From Aldehydirespirator sp965221215 (lineage in GTDB: Bacteria > Actinomycetota > Acidimicrobiia > Acidimicrobiales > Aldehydirespiratoraceae): 64,000 nucleotides of DNA. Below, in pieces: positions 26,501 through 34,355 of the stretch; the first letter of the stretch is position 1, and the number at the start of each line of letters is the position of its first letter. The notes beneath the pieces were generated by a model. The model saw nothing but the letters and a program-made list of their open reading frames with translations. It had not been told where the DNA came from and searched no databases. Position numbers and translations under genes: made by a program. Location of the stretch: contig OZ244872.1 of the NCBI GenBank assembly GCA_965221215.1, forward strand, positions 1,674,001 to 1,738,000, given 5' to 3'.

Positions 26501-28591
26501 TCAATCCGGCGCATTGCCGCCGTCCGCGGACTCGTCGCCTCCATCGGCAGCCGGAGCGTCGGGCTCCGTCTCGTCTGCGATCTCTCGCCTCAGGAGGTCG
26601 AGCTTGAACCCGTCAAGCTGATCGCGCTCTCCGAAGAGTTGCTCCTCGACGTACGGCATCACATTGTGCTCCCAGATCATCTCGACCATCTCCTCGTCGA
26701 GATCCTCTCTCATGAAGTAGCTGGGCCCGATGGCTGCATGGCGATCAGACAGCTTCTCATTGGCTCGTTCGACGACATCCGCAACCCACTCCATCCCCTC
26801 GACGTTGGTGTCCAACCATCTCCGGAGCAGACCCCGCACAGGCGGCTTGTCAGGATGGAACTCAAAAAAGTGGAACCGCCGCCGCAGGGCCAGATCCACC
26901 AGGGCGATGGAGCGGTCGGCCGTATTCATGGTGCCGATGATCCACAGGTTCTCCGGCAACTCGAACGGCTCATCGGAGTACTGGAGATGCACTCTCGTCT
27001 TCCGATACTCCAGCAGGAAGTACAACTCACCGAGAACCTTCGAGAGGTTTCCCCGGTTGATCTCGTCGATGACGAGGACATGAGTCTCGTCGGGCTCGTC
27101 CTCGGCTCGCTGAGCCATCTCAAGCAATGGACCGTCCTGCAACTCGAACCCGTGATGGCCACCCGCAACAGCGGGCCTGAATCCCTGCACGAAGTCCTCA
27201 TAGGCGTAGGACGGATGGAACTGCACGAGCCTCACCCGCTCGGACGACCCAGCCAAGCACTCGGCCAGCGCTTGGGCCACATAGGTCTTGCCAGTCCCCG
27301 GCGGCCCCTGGAAGACGACCTGCTTCTTGTCACGCAGCAATCGCTCGATCCTGTGCAGGTGCTCGACCTCCCAGTTGAGGTCATCGGCAAGCTCGTCCAG
27401 CGACACAGGCTCGTCGGCAGACTCGGACTCTGGCTTCTCGCGGCCGAGCCGAGGGCCGGGATCACGACCCGTCAGCAGCACCTGATGCAGTCGCCACGAA
27501 GCGTCCTCCGCTCGGATGCGTCTAATGGTCCCCCGCTGGTTCATCGATTTCAGGAGATCCTCCCTGACCTCGGATCGGGACACGTCGGCCCGTCTCCAGT
27601 CCACCGACACGGTGTGCCGTGCGGACTCGTCGGCTCGATAGGAATACTCCTTCGTCACGGTGCCGACCGCGATGCGCCGTGAGCGCGTAGCCACCAGAGG
27701 CATCACGACCAGATCGCCAAGCGAAACCTCTGTTCGGAGTGTCCAGAGTTGACCTGCCCCGCTGAGGATCGACTGGCGAGACGCATCGGGACGCGCCCGC
27801 TGCATGACATCCACCAGTTCATCCCGACTCGATAAGCCGCTCAAGTCGGGCGGATTGTCGTAGTGCAGGCTGGCGAGTCCGTGTTCCAGGCTGTACTCCT
27901 CGCCCTCGCCCTTGCTGCCGGCTCTGATGAGCCACGCTGCCGCGGGCGGGGGCGGTGCCTCGGGCGGCGGTTCTGGGTACTTGGCGGCTTGCTCCATCTG
28001 CCAGAGGATCGATTCAGCTTCGAGACGGTCCTGGGGCGCGCCCTCGCAGTTGTCGATCAGTCGGTCAAGGAAGGACACAGCATGTTCATACGTAGATCCC
28101 TCGTCCATATCCCGCGAGGGTCTCGGATGACCGGTTCGCCTGTAAGCCCTGTCGAACTGCCGGAACTTGTAGGGCGGACAGTCCGATCCCAGCGCCATCA
28201 GCAACACTGAGACCGGCCTCAACCCCGTCCCCATCCGCTGCGCGGGCACGTCGGCGGGGACTAGGTCGAAGAAGCCGCGGATTCGTTCACCAGATGACGC
28301 GCCGCCCTCGGCCCACAGACTTCTCAGGGCACTCAGCGCTTCGTCTGAGCCCGACTTGAACCAGTTCTTGAGGGTCTCACCAGCACGCCAATCGAAGAGA
28401 TCGTGTTCGAGCGTGACACCCTTCACCACCAGCGACGGCCAGTCACTGCTCCCGTTGCGCACCGCATCGAGCGCTGGGCGCAGCCCCTCGATGATCTCAT
28501 GCTTCCACTCCACGATTTCCCTGACCTCATCAAAGTCGATGACATCCTGGGCCTGCTCGATGTAGTCGGCGTAGGGATTGCTCTCAACCAC
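26501..28591 (-). CDS. mcrB: McrB-family AAA+ GTPase with N-terminal EVE-like reader domain
   Basis: A 696-residue McrB. The motor has Walker A GPPGTGKT (about 426), Walker B VLVIDEINRG (about 508) and the McrB signature GTMNTADRS (about 552) followed by ALRRRF. Before it, about residues 225-375 look like an EVE/PUA-type modified-base reader: WLIRAGSKGEG, then GDLVVMPL and IAVGTVTKEYSYRAD. The first 200 residues are a helical region I do not recognise. GTP-driven translocation with McrC cleaves DNA carrying modified bases, chiefly invading phage DNA. GTG at 28591 has GGAAGGAG nine bases upstream. Confidence 0.94.
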   Translation of the reverse strand: MVESNPYADYIEQAQDVIDFDEVREIVEWKHEIIEGLRPALDAVRNGSSDWPSLVVKGVTLEHDLFDWRAGETLKNWFKSGSDEALSALRSLWAEGGASSGERIRGFFDLVPADVPAQRMGTGLRPVSVLLMALGSDCPPYKFRQFDRAYRRTGHPRPSRDMDEGSTYEHAVSFLDRLIDNCEGAPQDRLEAESILWQMEQAAKYPEPPPEAPPPPAAAWLIRAGSKGEGEEYSLEHGLASLHYDNPPDLSGLSSRDELVDVMQRARPDASRQSILSGAGQLWTLRTEVSLGDLVVMPLVATRSRRIAVGTVTKEYSYRADESARHTVSVDWRRADVSRSEVREDLLKSMNQRGTIRRIRAEDASWRLHQVLLTGRDPGPRLGREKPESESADEPVSLDELADDLNWEVEHLHRIERLLRDKKQVVFQGPPGTGKTYVAQALAECLAGSSERVRLVQFHPSYAYEDFVQGFRPAVAGGHHGFELQDGPLLEMAQRAEDEPDETHVLVIDEINRGNLSKVLGELYFLLEYRKTRVHLQYSDEPFELPENLWIIGTMNTADRSIALVDLALRRRFHFFEFHPDKPPVRGLLRRWLDTNVEGMEWVADVVERANEKLSDRHAAIGPSYFMREDLDEEMVEMIWEHNVMPYVEEQLFGERDQLDGFKLDLLRREIADETEPDAPAADGGDESADGGNAPD

Positions 28592-28734
28592 CTCGTGTCG
28601 CTCCTTCCGCAGTCCGGGCTCAACGGTCCGGCCGCCGCTGCTCCGCGCAACGTTAGGGCCGCCCTGTGACGGACGCGTCGAGCAGGGTCGGAGTCCATGC
28701 CGAACTTCGGCCGACATGAAGACGGATCTCGGCG

Positions 28735-28926
28735 CTGACCCGCAAAGCCCTCACCAACGCAGCTTCAACTCCGTCGCAGAGCTCACCGACACCATCGACA
28801 CCTGGGCCCAGAACTGGAACGAGAACCCCCAGCCCATCGCCCTGGACCCAACCCGCCAACGACATCATCGCCAAAGCCAAACGAAGACGAGCCGCCCTAA
28901 CCAAATCCGCGACAGGTCACAACTAG
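28735..28926 (+). pseudogene. IS630-family transposase, 3' remnant with frameshift
   Basis: One frame reads SVAELTDTIDTWAQNWNENP, the typical end region of IS630 transposases (helix then WNxxP). A +1 shift at about 28850 continues it as WTQPANDIIAKAKRRRAAL up to TAG at 28926, again as in the family. The catalytic part is gone. The remnant lies just upstream of mcrB and marks this area as a recombination spot. The rest of 28592-29248, apart from the mcrC remnant, holds nothing I can name. Confidence 0.7.
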
Positions 28927-28957
28927 CCAGCACCAAGACGACGAACAACTCAACAGC

Positions 28958-29031
28958 CCAGCGACGGCTGAATGCCCCGGGTCTGTTCAAGCAGCTCACG
29001 CCGTACCGAGAGCTTCAGCGCGCAACAAGCG
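28958..29031 (-). pseudogene. duplicated 3' end of mcrC (second repeat copy)
   Basis: Read on the minus strand this contains the last codons of an mcrC (LLRAEALGTA) and then the same downstream flank as at 25253-25324. It is in the same orientation as the intact gene, about 3.7 kb upstream of it. It is most simply the leftover of a second McrBC copy or of a recombination event that brought the present mcrBC in. Confidence 0.65.
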
Positions 29032-29248
29032 GCGGTGCCGCTGCGCAGCAGAGATCGCGACGCGCTTTCGGCAGCTGGTGGTTACCGCCTCCGGGGCCGG
29101 GGGCAAGCCAAGTCCCCTCAGCCTTCGGCTCTTGCTGAACTGACTTGCAGCCACCGGTAGAGCTTGCCTACGGTCCGCGGCTGAGGCAGCCGGGGCTCGG
29201 CCGCCACGAAGCAGGAGCGCTGGTCGACAGCATTGGAGGACGGCAACG

Positions 29249-29710
29249 ATGACGCTGGAGTTCGGGGTGAGGGAGCTTGAAGCCCAGGCCATAGTGGGCA
29301 TTCGCACGACCGTCGCGATGAGCGAGATCGGCGACGCTATGGGTCCGCTGTTCGGCGAACTGAGCGGACACATCGCGCAGAGCGGTCAGGAGCCGGCCGG
29401 GATGCCCCTGGCCAGATACCACTCGCCGCCGGGCGAGACCGTCGAACTCGAATGCGCCATACCGGTGGCGTCGCCCATGCCCGGCGAGGATCGAGTCCGA
29501 CCCGGAGAGCTTCCCGCCGGGAGGGCCGCGACCGTCACCCACCTCGGCCCGTACGACGGCCTCCCCCAGACATGGATGGCGCTGACGGCGTGGATGGAGT
29601 CCCAGGGGCTCGAAGCCGCGGACTCGCCCTGGGAGGTCTATGTGAACGACCCCGCCGCCGAGCCCGACCAGTCGAGGTGGCGCACCGACATCTTCTTCCC
29701 GGTCCGCTAG
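29249..29710 (+). CDS. GyrI-like / AraC effector-binding domain protein
   Basis: A 153-residue stand-alone small-molecule-binding domain of the SOUL/GyrI-like superfamily: VRELEAQAIVGIRTTVAMSE at the start, GPLFGELSGHI, ARYHSPPGETVELECAIPV and a typical end WEVYVNDPA. Such proteins bind hydrophobic or cationic ligands and are often linked to multidrug sensing; no DNA-binding domain is attached. ATG at 29249 with GGAGG nine bases upstream. It stands alone, with a copy of the dispersed repeat downstream. Confidence 0.85.
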   Translation: MTLEFGVRELEAQAIVGIRTTVAMSEIGDAMGPLFGELSGHIAQSGQEPAGMPLARYHSPPGETVELECAIPVASPMPGEDRVRPGELPAGRAATVTHLGPYDGLPQTWMALTAWMESQGLEAADSPWEVYVNDPAAEPDQSRWRTDIFFPVR

Positions 29711-29808
29711 GGAGGGATTCTTGCGGGGCCGTGCTCACGCCATAGAGGCGTATCGGCCGGACTGAAGCAAGGATCTGCGCATAGTGCGTGCGCGGGTAGG
29801 TGCAAGCT

Positions 29809-29922
29809 CGTCGCGTCGCAGCGGCGTCATTCCCGCTCTTGTTCGCTGCGCTCACGGGCCGCTCGGGACACGGCCTCGCCCGTATGGGCCGGAATCGCTC
29901 GCCTACTCGCTCGGCCTCTAAG
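29809..29922 (-). repeat. dispersed junction repeat, long copy A
   Basis: About 114 bases that match, on the opposite strand, 41850-41975 closely and 37126-37205 in part. On the minus strand it starts TTAGAGGCCGAGCG and includes the peptide-coding core GTGAGCGCAGCGAACAAGAG. Here it lies in the 274-base gap between the GyrI-like and XRE genes, antisense to both, so it cannot couple to either of them. Confidence 0.8.
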
Positions 29923-29984
29923 AACAGCCGCCCCAGGTTGAAGCGCTACCAGCAGCAGGACGACGGCGGGCACGATCAGCAGAC

Positions 29985-30248
29985 ATGGTACGGGCCGAGG
30001 TCGAGCATGACCTCGCGCTCGGTCAGCTCATCTACGACCTGCGCATCGAGGTGGGTCTGAGCCAGCGCGAGCTCGCGGAGCGGATGGGCACGACCCAGTC
30101 GGTGATCTCGCGGCTCGAGGAGGGTGGCGGTGCCCGCAACCGCATTGACACGCTCGCCCGGGTGGCGACCGCGTTGGGACGTCACCTGGTGCTCTCCTTT
30201 CCGGCCGACATGCCCGAACGCCTAGAAGACGCAATCCAGGTCGCATAG
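29985..30248 (+). CDS. XRE-family helix-turn-helix regulator (antitoxin-like)
   Basis: An 87-residue Cro/C1-type HTH protein: LSQRELAERMGTTQSVISRL is the helix-turn-helix, followed by ARVATALGRHLVLSFP, as in HigA-type antitoxins and small phage-type regulators. HigA partners usually have a toxin immediately upstream; here the upstream gap holds the dispersed repeat instead and no toxin gene. So it is either a solitary regulator or an orphan antitoxin. The frame is open a little upstream of the ATG at 29985, so the true N-terminus may be longer. Confidence 0.82.
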   Translation: MVRAEVEHDLALGQLIYDLRIEVGLSQRELAERMGTTQSVISRLEEGGGARNRIDTLARVATALGRHLVLSFPADMPERLEDAIQVA

Positions 30249-30262
30249 AAGCTGGAGACTCG

Positions 30263-30337
30263 AGCGCCGGGCGGGATTTGAACCCGCGGCTTTACGGCTT
30301 TGCAGGCCGTTCCCTTGGTCCGCTCGGGCACCGGCGC
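30263..30337 (-). tRNA. tRNA-Cys (GCA)
   Basis: A 75-nt cloverleaf on the minus strand. Acceptor GCGCCGG pairs with CCGGCGC, the T arm is GCGGG-TTCAAAT-CCCGC, and the anticodon stem ACGGC/GCCGT encloses CTGCAAA with GCA. The discriminator is U, as expected for tRNA-Cys. Confidence 0.95.
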
Positions 30338-30420
30338 AGGGACTCGCAGCGTACCGGCGGCGCGATGGGGTCGCCCACCACACGCGCCCGGGCGCGATAT
30401 CGATTTGATACCATGCCGCC

Positions 30421-30624
30421 ATGGCGATGACACTCAGGTTGACCGAGGAGGAGAAAGACGCTCTGCGGACGCGGGCCGCTCTCGACGGCACGTCCATGCA
30501 GGAGGCGGTCCGGCGGGCGGTGCGCGAGTACGTCGCCAGGGCTGAGCATCGCGACCGGGTCGCAACCGCGGCCGACGCGATCATGGACCGCCACGCCGAC
30601 GCGCTCCGGCGGCTGGGCGAGTGA
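30421..30624 (+). CDS. ribbon-helix-helix antitoxin partner of Doc
   Basis: A 67-residue CopG-like protein: TLRLTEEEKDALRTRAALDG then SMQEAVRRAVREYV is the ribbon-helix-helix fold, and the last 25 residues would form the arm that inhibits the toxin. Its TGA overlaps the toxin start by four bases (GTGA), so the pair is translationally coupled. AT-rich sequence with GATATCGATTTGATACC just upstream is where an autoregulatory operator and promoter would lie. In classical phd-doc the antitoxin is a Phd/YefM protein; here it is an RHH type. Confidence 0.88.
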   Translation: MAMTLRLTEEEKDALRTRAALDGTSMQEAVRRAVREYVARAEHRDRVATAADAIMDRHADALRRLGE

Positions 30625-31025
30625 GCCGCAGCTTCGAATACCTCGACACTGAGGACCTGCTGGAACTCGCCCGCCGATTGCTCGGCGAGCCTCCGCCGGT
30701 GCGGGATGTCGGACTCCTCGGCGCAGCCGCGGCCCGACCCCAGGCCTCAGCCTTCGGCGAGGAGGCCTACCCGGATGTCTGGACGAAGGCCGGCGCGCTG
30801 CTGCAGTCGGTCGTCAACAACCACCCCCTCATCGACGGCAACAAGCGCCTCGGCTGGCTTGCGACATCCGTCTTCCTGGAACTCAACGACGCCAGCGTGC
30901 GCACAGTCGCCAACGACGATGTGTATGAACTCGTCATGGCCGTGGCAGCCGGTGCCCCGAGCGTTGACGACATCGCAGCCGCACTGCGGCGCATGCACGA
31001 GCAACCGGGTGGCGGGCGGGACTGA
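30621..31025 (+). CDS. doc: Doc-family toxin (Fic fold)
   Basis: A 134-residue Fic/Doc toxin. The motif HPLIDGNKR (about residues 69-77) matches HxFx(D/E)GNxR with Leu for Phe; the HPxxDGNKR form is typical of Doc, which phosphorylates EF-Tu and stops translation. The following helix (LGWLATSVFLELND) and length agree. GTG start overlaps the antitoxin stop. The system appears intact, unlike the vapBC pair at 7-9 kb. Confidence 0.93.
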   Translation: MSRSFEYLDTEDLLELARRLLGEPPPVRDVGLLGAAAARPQASAFGEEAYPDVWTKAGALLQSVVNNHPLIDGNKRLGWLATSVFLELNDASVRTVANDDVYELVMAVAAGAPSVDDIAAALRRMHEQPGGGRD

Positions 31026-31054
31026 CAGAGCCCTGCCTTCTGACTCGCTCCGTC

Positions 31055-31633
31055 TCAGTGGAGCCTGGTGCGGGCTGCTACCGCCGCTGTCACCGAGGCC
31101 GCTCCCGAGTCGCGCAGGCAGGCCACAACCGCGTTCAACGTGGTGCCGGTAAGCACAACGTCGTCGACCACCACGATGTGGCGTCCGGCCACCGGCTCAC
31201 CAGCCCTGTAGCCCGCCGACGCCACCACGTCGGCCCGCCGGTCGGGCTCCAGGTGGCGCATACGCGGCGTGGGGTTGCTCTTCACGACGAGGCTCGGCCG
31301 ACACTCCCCCGCCCCGGCGGCGGCCAGTGACGACGCGAGCAACCTAGCGAGATGCGGCCGATCACCGTCGCCAGCCGGCACCGGCCCGGACGGCACCGGC
31401 ACCACCAGACGGGGCTGACCGCCGGCCGCCTCCGGCAGGGCCGCCGCCAGGCTCGCGAACCGCTCGGCCAGCGCGGCTGCGGCCCCCGGATCGTCGCGAT
31501 CCTTGGCCCGGTGGACCAATTCACCGATCTCGGTGCGCTCGTCACGGTGCGGCTGCCAGTAGTCGCCGAGCGTGCAGATGGCCACGCCGCCCAGTTCGCC
31601 GAACTCCGCTCCATCGGCTCCGGCGGCATCCAT
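31055..31633 (-). CDS. phosphoribosyltransferase-like protein, ComF-related
   Basis: A 192-residue protein with the PRPP-binding loop VVVDDVVLTGTT near residue 165, in the type I phosphoribosyltransferase fold. The N-terminal part (YWQPHRDERTEIGELVHRAKD) resembles ComF-family proteins, though the usual zinc-finger cysteines of ComF are missing. Role unknown: nucleotide salvage or DNA-uptake-related. The ATG at 31633 lies only 3 bases downstream of tRNA-Gly on the same strand, so it must be read from the tRNA transcript or start at GTG 31585. Confidence 0.78.
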   Translation of the reverse strand: MDAAGADGAEFGELGGVAICTLGDYWQPHRDERTEIGELVHRAKDRDDPGAAAALAERFASLAAALPEAAGGQPRLVVPVPSGPVPAGDGDRPHLARLLASSLAAAGAGECRPSLVVKSNPTPRMRHLEPDRRADVVASAGYRAGEPVAGRHIVVVDDVVLTGTTLNAVVACLRDSGAASVTAAVAARTRLH

Positions 31634-31636
31634 CCG

Positions 31637-31709
31637 AGCGGACGACCGGCCTCGAACCGGCGACCTCAACCTTGGCAAGGTTGCGCTCTACCAACTGAGC
31701 TACGTCCGC
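31637..31709 (-). tRNA. tRNA-Gly (GCC)
   Basis: A 73-nt cloverleaf on the minus strand. Acceptor GCGGACG pairs with CGTCCGC, the anticodon stem CAACC/GGTTG encloses TTGCCAA with GCC, and the T arm contains GGTTCGAGGCC. It directly precedes the phosphoribosyltransferase-like gene. Confidence 0.95.
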
Positions 31710-31873
31710 GAGTCGGCCGATCCTACCGTCGCCCGACCCGGCGGCCACGTCGCCAAGCGCGTGCGCCCTCGCTTCATCCGTCGCGTTGCGCGAGAGGCTT
31801 GCCATCAATCCGCGCACTCTCTTTTGGCCCGGACTAGCTCGCCGAGCCGCTCGGCCTCTGAACCGCTCTGTAA

Positions 31874-32101
31874 CTAACCGGCTTCCGGGGGGCGCAGGTC
31901 TAGGGTCAACTGCAGGACGCCGTCGCTGAGGGTTGCGGTGGCGTCGCCGATCATGGCGAAGTCCTGAAAGTCCAGTTGGGCCTGCTCTAGGAAGTGTCGG
32001 CGCTCGTCGCCCGCCACCGGCGGGAGGTTCCTGCGCTTGACCCCCTCCGCCCGCTCGCGGAACCGCTTGATCATCGCGTCAGCGTCGAAATCTTCTGCCA
32101 T
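31874..32101 (-). CDS. small conserved-looking acidic protein of unknown function
   Basis: A 75-residue protein starting MAEDFDADAMIKRFRERA and containing FLEQAQLDFQDFAMIGDA and LTLDLRPPEAG. It reads as one helix followed by beta strands. Codon use and the tight spacing (10 bases) after the membrane-protein gene upstream support a real gene co-transcribed with it. I recall similar short actinobacterial proteins but no known function. Confidence 0.7.
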   Translation of the reverse strand: MAEDFDADAMIKRFRERAEGVKRRNLPPVAGDERRHFLEQAQLDFQDFAMIGDATATLSDGVLQLTLDLRPPEAG

Positions 32102-32111
32102 GGGCGCGAAT

Positions 32112-32999
32112 CTAGACCGAACGCTCCCCGTCGTCTTGCTCGCTGGGCGCCTGCCTGTCCGACCTGCCTCTTGAGGTGGGGCCAGACTCGTCCTCAGACG
32201 GCACACGGGTCGGGCCCAACCGCTCCGCCACCCGGCGCATGAGCCCCGCCCAGTCGACTGCGACACGCCGCGGCGGCGACGCCGACCCGACCAATCGCTC
32301 CTGCACAGACCCAACCTGCTCCTGCGCTGACCCGTCGCCGCCGAGTTGAGGCTCCCCAGCCGGTTCAGCGCCGGGTTCCGATTCTTCGTCGAGCCCCGAG
32401 TCGCCGCCAGACTCCGAGTCGCCATCGAGTCCCGGATCCCCGCCAGACCCCGCGGCCCGGCCCGGCTGAGAGCCGGCGTCAGAATGTGAGTCATCGCCAG
32501 AGACCGATTCCGGGCTTGGCCGTGCGCCGCGATCAGACTCGGAGTCGCTGTTGGCCGCGTCGGACGAATCGTTGAACGCCTGAGCCGATGCTGCGGCCAG
32601 CCTCAGGCGCCGGCGGGGGCTGGTGTGCCACACGAAGACTCCCAGCAACACCGTCATCGCCCCGGCAATCGTCCACAGGGCGATTACCACCGCGTCAACC
32701 CGCTCTCCGCTCTCCCGCTCCACCAGGCGCCGTTCTGGGCCGCTCTCTGTGTCGGCCTGGGCGGTGGAGTCCAGACCGAGAGAGTCGGACGGGTCGGCGC
32801 TGACCACCGACTCGTCGCCGGATTCGACAGCCGAGGCGAACCCGGCCGCCAGCAGGCACAGCGTCGCCGCAACTAGCAGCACCGTCATCCAACCTCGGAA
32901 CGCATGCACGACCTGCGACGCTAGCCGTCTGCCGCGGGTTGGAAGCGCGGCCCGGGCGACCTCGCGCCACGCACTGCCGGAGTCCGCAGTTGCACTCAC
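32112..32999 (-). CDS. membrane protein with two helices and a Ser/Asp/Gly-rich tail
   Basis: A 295-residue protein. Hydrophobic helices lie near residues 37-57 (WMTVLLVAATLCLLAAGFAS) and 103-124 (VVIALWTIAGAMTVLLGVFV), joined by an acidic, probably extracytoplasmic loop. From about residue 145 to 230 it is a low-complexity stretch of Ser, Asp, Glu and Gly, then a short Arg-rich end. No family recognised. GTG start at 32999; the next gene upstream ends 10 bases before it. Confidence 0.65.
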   Translation of the reverse strand: MSATADSGSAWREVARAALPTRGRRLASQVVHAFRGWMTVLLVAATLCLLAAGFASAVESGDESVVSADPSDSLGLDSTAQADTESGPERRLVERESGERVDAVVIALWTIAGAMTVLLGVFVWHTSPRRRLRLAAASAQAFNDSSDAANSDSESDRGARPSPESVSGDDSHSDAGSQPGRAAGSGGDPGLDGDSESGGDSGLDEESEPGAEPAGEPQLGGDGSAQEQVGSVQERLVGSASPPRRVAVDWAGLMRRVAERLGPTRVPSEDESGPTSRGRSDRQAPSEQDDGERSV

Positions 33000-33009
33000 G
33001 GCACATCGC

Positions 33010-34305
33010 CTACCGCGCGCCGGGGTCTATTCGGTCCAGTGCCCGGACCACGTCGGCTACCACGTCGTCGGTGTGCTCTAGGCCTGCCGAGAACCGGACT
33101 GTGCCCTGGCCGATGCACAGCGCCTCGAGCTCGGCCGGCATCAGGCTCACATGGGTGGTGGACGCCGGATGGGTGACCAGGCTCTCCGGCCCGCCCAGCG
33201 ATGTGGCGAACTGCACCACCCGGACCTCCTCGGTGAAGGCCCGGCCGGCCTCGTACCCGCCCTTGAGGTCGAAGGTGACCAGGCCTCCGGCCAGATCCAT
33301 CTGCCTAGCCGCCAGCTCGTGCTGCGGATGGGAGGCCAGGCCGGGGTAGTGGACAGCCTCGACCGCCCGATGGCCCGCCAGTGCGTCGGCCAGCGCGGCC
33401 GCGGTGTCGGTCTGCTGGCGCAGGCGCACCGCCAGCGTGCGGATTCCCCTCAGGGCGTTCATGGCGTCGAACGGCGAGGCCACCGCGCCGTGCAGCACCG
33501 CGTAGTTCCACAGCCACTCCAGCAGCTCCTCGCTGCCGGCCACCACCCCGATAGTGGCGTCGTTGTGGCCGGCAATGGCCTTGGTGGCCGAGTGCACCAC
33601 CAGATCCACCCCGAACTCGGCCGGCCGCTGCCCCAGCGGCGTGGCGAACGTCGAGTCCAGCACCGTCATCGGCCCCTCGATGGCGCCCAGCGCGGCCAGA
33701 TCGATCACATCGAGGCGCGGGTTGGCGGGCGACTCCGCCAGCACCAGCATCGTGCGGCCCGCGATGACGGCCTCGGCGAACGCGCCGGGCTCGGTGCCGT
33801 CGACGAACGTCACCTCGATCCCGAAGCGGGGACACGCCGTCTGCAGCAGCAGTTGGGTGCCGCCGTAGAGCTGGCGCTGGGCGACGATGTGGTCGCCGCT
33901 GGAGCACAGCCCCAGCACGATGGCGCTCAACGCGCCCATGCCCGAGGCGAACGCCCTGGCCGACTCGGTGCCCTCCAGGTCGGCCACCGCGTCCTCGAAC
34001 GCCTTCACCGTCGGGTTGCCGTAGCGGGTGTAGAAGCGGGTCGAGTGGGTGTCGACCGCCAGGTCGCGGGCCTCGGCCACGCTGGCCGCGGTGAAGGTGG
34101 AGGTGGCCCACAGGATCGGGGCCAGCGCGTTCTGGTTGTCGGCCCGCCCCGCCCGGATCGCCCGGGTGCGGGCGTGCAGCTCACCGCCGGTCGTCGCGCC
34201 CTCCGGCGGATTGTCGTGCTCGTCACCGGTCGTCGCGTCGAGCACGGCCCGCAGCTCGGCGTTGGCGTCATCCGCCGGCGGATTGTCGTGCTCGTCACGG
34301 GTCAC
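33010..34305 (-). CDS. MetB/MetY-type PLP enzyme (cystathionine gamma-synthase or O-acetylhomoserine sulfhydrylase)
   Basis: A 431-residue trans-sulfuration PLP enzyme that uses the O-acylhomoserine made by MetX. Visible motifs: RFYTRYGNPTVKAFEDAVA, FASGMGALSAIVLGL, ESPANPRLDVIDL, VLDSTFATPLGQRP, the PLP lysine in HSATKAIAGHNDAT and GGPESLVTHPAS. Which sulfur donor it uses cannot be told from these. GTG at 34305 has a strong ribosome site (GGAAGGAGG). The first 45 residues are unlike the family and contain a 72-bp in-frame repeat (DEHDNPP twice). Fifty bases downstream of metX in the same operon. Confidence 0.93.
   Translation of the reverse strand: MTRDEHDNPPADDANAELRAVLDATTGDEHDNPPEGATTGGELHARTRAIRAGRADNQNALAPILWATSTFTAASVAEARDLAVDTHSTRFYTRYGNPTVKAFEDAVADLEGTESARAFASGMGALSAIVLGLCSSGDHIVAQRQLYGGTQLLLQTACPRFGIEVTFVDGTEPGAFAEAVIAGRTMLVLAESPANPRLDVIDLAALGAIEGPMTVLDSTFATPLGQRPAEFGVDLVVHSATKAIAGHNDATIGVVAGSEELLEWLWNYAVLHGAVASPFDAMNALRGIRTLAVRLRQQTDTAAALADALAGHRAVEAVHYPGLASHPQHELAARQMDLAGGLVTFDLKGGYEAGRAFTEEVRVVQFATSLGGPESLVTHPASTTHVSLMPAELEALCIGQGTVRFSAGLEHTDDVVADVVRALDRIDPGAR
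34203..34298 (-). repeat. 72-bp in-frame duplication in the 5' end of the MetB/MetY-type gene
   Basis: CCGGCGGATTGTCGTGCTCG at 34203 recurs at 34275, a period of exactly 72 bases, adding DEHDNPP twice near the protein start without breaking the frame. Confidence 0.7.
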
Positions 34306-34355
34306 GGCGTGCCTCCTTCCACCCGGGCGCGGCCATTGGGGCGCCGCTGGTCGCG

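Noticed and set aside
29985..30248. A HigBA-type toxin-antitoxin pair
   Set aside because: Only the antitoxin-like XRE gene is present; no toxin gene lies on either side.
31760..31873. Possible degenerate fifth copy of the dispersed repeat
   Set aside because: Only the AGAGGCCGAGCGG box is clear and the peptide-coding core is not recognisable.
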